Below are positions 5,701 through 5,933 of a stretch of 5,933 nucleotides of DNA, piece after piece. Positions within the stretch are counted from its first letter, which is position 1. The number at the start of each line of letters is the position of its first letter. Source of the stretch: Candidatus Cloacimonadota bacterium (GTDB taxonomy: Bacteria > Hydrothermota > E44-bin80); contig SOKD01000040.1 of assembly GCA_004376305.1 (NCBI GenBank), positions 1 through 5,933 of the forward strand, read 5' to 3'. The position numbers were made by a program, and so were the translations under genes. The notes below the pieces were generated by a model. The model made no database searches, was not told where the DNA came from, and saw only the letters and a program-made list of their open reading frames with translations.

Positions 5701-5933
5701 ATTATCGAACAATCCATCGCCGTCGTTATCGATCCAGGTACCATCAAGGTCCATGAGGTAAAGATCAACAGGAAATTCCTCTCTGCCTTCAGCGCTTGTG
5801 TATTCATACCAGGCAAATGGGATACTGCCGATAAGTATAGCGCCTTCCAGTTCGTTGGGAAGCAGGGACAAAAGATGAGCGCGGACGTCCGCAGCGGTTG
5901 TTCCTCTCATGGTGTCAAGTTGTACGCTGTATC
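2701..5933 (-). CDS. Large surface/secreted protein: C25 gingipain-like region, seven-repeat propeller, three Ig-like repeats, type IX sorting tail (5' end outside window)
   Basis: The frame stays open past the first in-frame ATG (5908-5910) to the window edge, reading YSVQLDT before it, so that ATG is probably internal and the N-terminus (signal peptide, any propeptide) is missing. Numbering here counts that Met as 1; 1069 residues follow to TAA. Residues 1-300 resemble peptidase family C25: ILIGSIPF (25-32), FPVDLYLMDLDG (46-57), a DNDGDGLFD calcium-type loop (61-69), PEIWTGRI (77-84), SHSSPWG around His172, LFQCSGTRFFEENY around Cys210, VIGSSKVGSM (235-244) and GMIICGDAAL (281-290). His172 and Cys210 are the expected catalytic pair, 38 apart (33 in gingipain RgpB). 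Residues 315-667 are seven blade-like repeats, 670-971 three Ig-like repeats, and 980-1069 a tail with TPNPF, LYDVRGRLV, GVYFIKM and the terminal KIIRIK, typical of type IX secretion (Por/FlgD-like) domains. It is therefore probably exported across the outer membrane and surface attached or released. Proteolytic activity and substrate are not shown; the usual GHG around the catalytic His is replaced by SHS. Confidence 0.85.
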   Translation of the reverse strand, partial: YSVQLDTMRGTTAADVRAHLLSLLPNELEGAILIGSIPFAWYEYTSAEGREEFPVDLYLMDLDGTWIDNDGDGLFDNHTGSKAPEIWTGRIFSGSMSWSDEIILINSYLSKIHKYRTGGYSTPQKALAYVDDDWYGYNDCDLGLLYDTVDVVRNYNTTIASDFRIRFNDPYEWVQICSHSSPWGNTFKNQSGYAGTCFNFEIWFANPEWQFINLFQCSGTRFFEENYSGGCYIFGPMNTLLVIGSSKVGSMRHFDDFYGPLAGGISVGEAFKDWFSIWGINDVSWYYGMIICGDAALKPKSGSAVFARSGRKGLNLYPADRWSSPQPIDTDPETDGFCDVAVDGNGRIWAAWVTGRSQSNGRTEICVSYNENNSWSSPEIIDPFLYWDWYPTLCADATGAMWLSWARCYGRNYDIFACSYDGGWNTPDHISSRSTDAVAPAMTCDGGGRLWITLERWNHLNGDIYCRYYDGSSWQPMFAVTIGSVNDYKPAMATDSTGMAWTAWTSERWQENKNIYVKNYNESSGHWENIRRVTGNIAQDQDPAITVDGDGTIWVAWTTWRNGNSDIYQSHYDGASWSAPQSITTNPERDEQPALAVDQDGYLWCIWQSDRTGDWEIFAKYYKDGEWGDSMNVSINANRDIFPEAALDDSGKIWLLRQSDRNANWDIYASTILSDLIPPTVAVTIPNGGEVWNIGEVNTIEWIATDNIGIDSVSIQYSTNGGGNWIPVANGEVNDSSYDWTIPPTPSTNCLVKVIAFDGFENSGEDISDSPFTIRDGIPPAVQVHMPNGGEILSIGIIDTITWLASDNIGVDSIRLEYSINGGGDWIFITSPPAQDTLYEWIVPPTPSTTCLMKVIAFDAELNFAEDESDSFFEIRDDSLPAITVIAPNGGEIWIWNDIHDIQWDSNDNVGIDSLNITLSLDGGSTFPLFVAHIDGDDSIFQWTIPETTSTECIIKVEGYDGAENVGVDVSDSVFTIAQTGVQGSNRILPGVTMLRSITPNPFRLLARIDFQIARKTTVTIHLYDVRGRLVNQIENKMYKPGYYSINIKQPLSSGVYFIKMSAGSKLWTQKIIRIK
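2704..2973 (-). other. C-terminal type IX secretion-type sorting domain of the large protein
   Basis: The last 90 residues (980-1069) show the ordered motifs of Por-type/FlgD-like tails: ITPNPF (991-996), strands FQIARKTTVTIHLYDVRGRLV, a central PGYYSINI (1034-1041), then LSSGVYFIKM and a basic end. In Bacteroidetes this domain directs the protein through the type IX secretion system and is removed at the surface. It is also widespread in candidate phyla where the machinery is less studied. The family call is firm; actual type IX export in this organism is inferred. Confidence 0.8.
2998..3903 (-). repeat. Three tandem ~101-residue Ig-like (PNGGE-type) repeats
   Basis: Three units at residues 670-769, 770-870 and 871-971 of the large minus-strand protein each begin with a Pro-rich linker, then PNGGE (679, 780 and 881, an exact 101-residue period), an I-x-W strand, DN(I/V)G(I/V)DS, a W-(I/T)-(I/V)-P strand, one Cys in ST-x-C (743, 844, 946) and a closing DxSDSxFxI. 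The pattern recalls bacterial Ig-like modules of the Kre9/KNH type found as spacers in secreted proteins. Units 1 and 2 are clearly closer to each other than to unit 3, suggesting a later duplication. They probably act as a rigid stalk between the propeller and the sorting tail. Confidence 0.75.
3910..4968 (-). repeat. Seven tandem ~50-residue blade repeats (predicted seven-bladed beta-propeller)
   Basis: Seven copies of a unit with D-x-x-G-x-x-W-x-x-W followed by DIY/EIF...YYDG.SW occur in the large minus-strand protein. The leading Asp of each falls at residues 336, 389, 438, 488, 541, 591 and 641, a spacing of 49-53. Examples are DGDGTIWVAW (541-550) and DQDGYLWCIW (591-600). The count of seven fits a closed seven-bladed propeller, and the motif is reminiscent of sialidase-type Asp boxes, although the exact S-x-D-x-G-x-T-W form is absent. 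The last copy is degenerate (DDSGKIWLLR). Such domains usually bind ligands or proteins. DNA-level copies have diverged, so recent duplication is unlikely. Confidence 0.75.

Noticed and set aside
5220..5816. Small open frames in other frames of the large minus-strand gene
   Set aside because: They are overlapped by a frame with recognisable C25-type motifs and have no family features of their own.
5881..5892. Perfect 12-bp palindrome GCGGACGTCCGC as an operator
   Set aside because: It lies inside the coding part of the large protein (encoding AADVRA), not near a start, and can be explained by codon choice.

Overview
The window looks like a contig piece from an uncultured, moderately AT-rich Gram-negative-type bacterium. 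The closest style is the FCB superphylum or candidate phyla such as WOR-3/Stahlbacteria, Cloacimonadota or Zixibacteria. The argument is indirect. The long minus-strand gene encodes a surface protein with a C25 (gingipain-like) region, a seven-repeat propeller, PNGGE-type Ig-like repeats and a type IX secretion (Por/FlgD-like) C-terminal tail, a build common in those groups. The ECF sigma operon with a bactofilin-like membrane protein also fits. No rRNA or other phylogenetic marker is present.

Layout. Positions 1-302 hold the 3' end of tatC (+), cut by the window edge. Positions 303-446 are a 144-bp gap carrying a strong candidate ECF promoter, TGAAAC-N16-CGTA at 400-425. Positions 447-2597 (+) form a tight three-gene operon: an ECF sigma factor, a 20-bp-overlapping small membrane protein that is probably its anti-sigma factor but lacks the zinc motif, and, 23 bp later, an exported protein with a bactofilin-like beta-helix repeat region and about five membrane segments. 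Positions 2598-2700 separate convergent genes and contain a perfect 25-bp inverted repeat (2636-2690). Positions 2701-5933 (-) are one very long gene open at the right edge.

How it may work. The promoter matches the known sigma-W type consensus and lies just in front of the sigma gene, so the simplest reading is an autoregulated cell-envelope stress module. The anti-sigma protein would hold the sigma factor at the membrane, and the bactofilin-like protein would be an effector or sensor in the envelope. The convergent surface protein is a separate transcription unit with no visible direct link. No RNA genes, mobile elements or CRISPR arrays were seen. The least ordinary elements are the compact sigma/anti-sigma/bactofilin-like operon with its matching promoter, the multi-domain C25-like protein with altered active-site surroundings, and the long T-tract-free hairpin.
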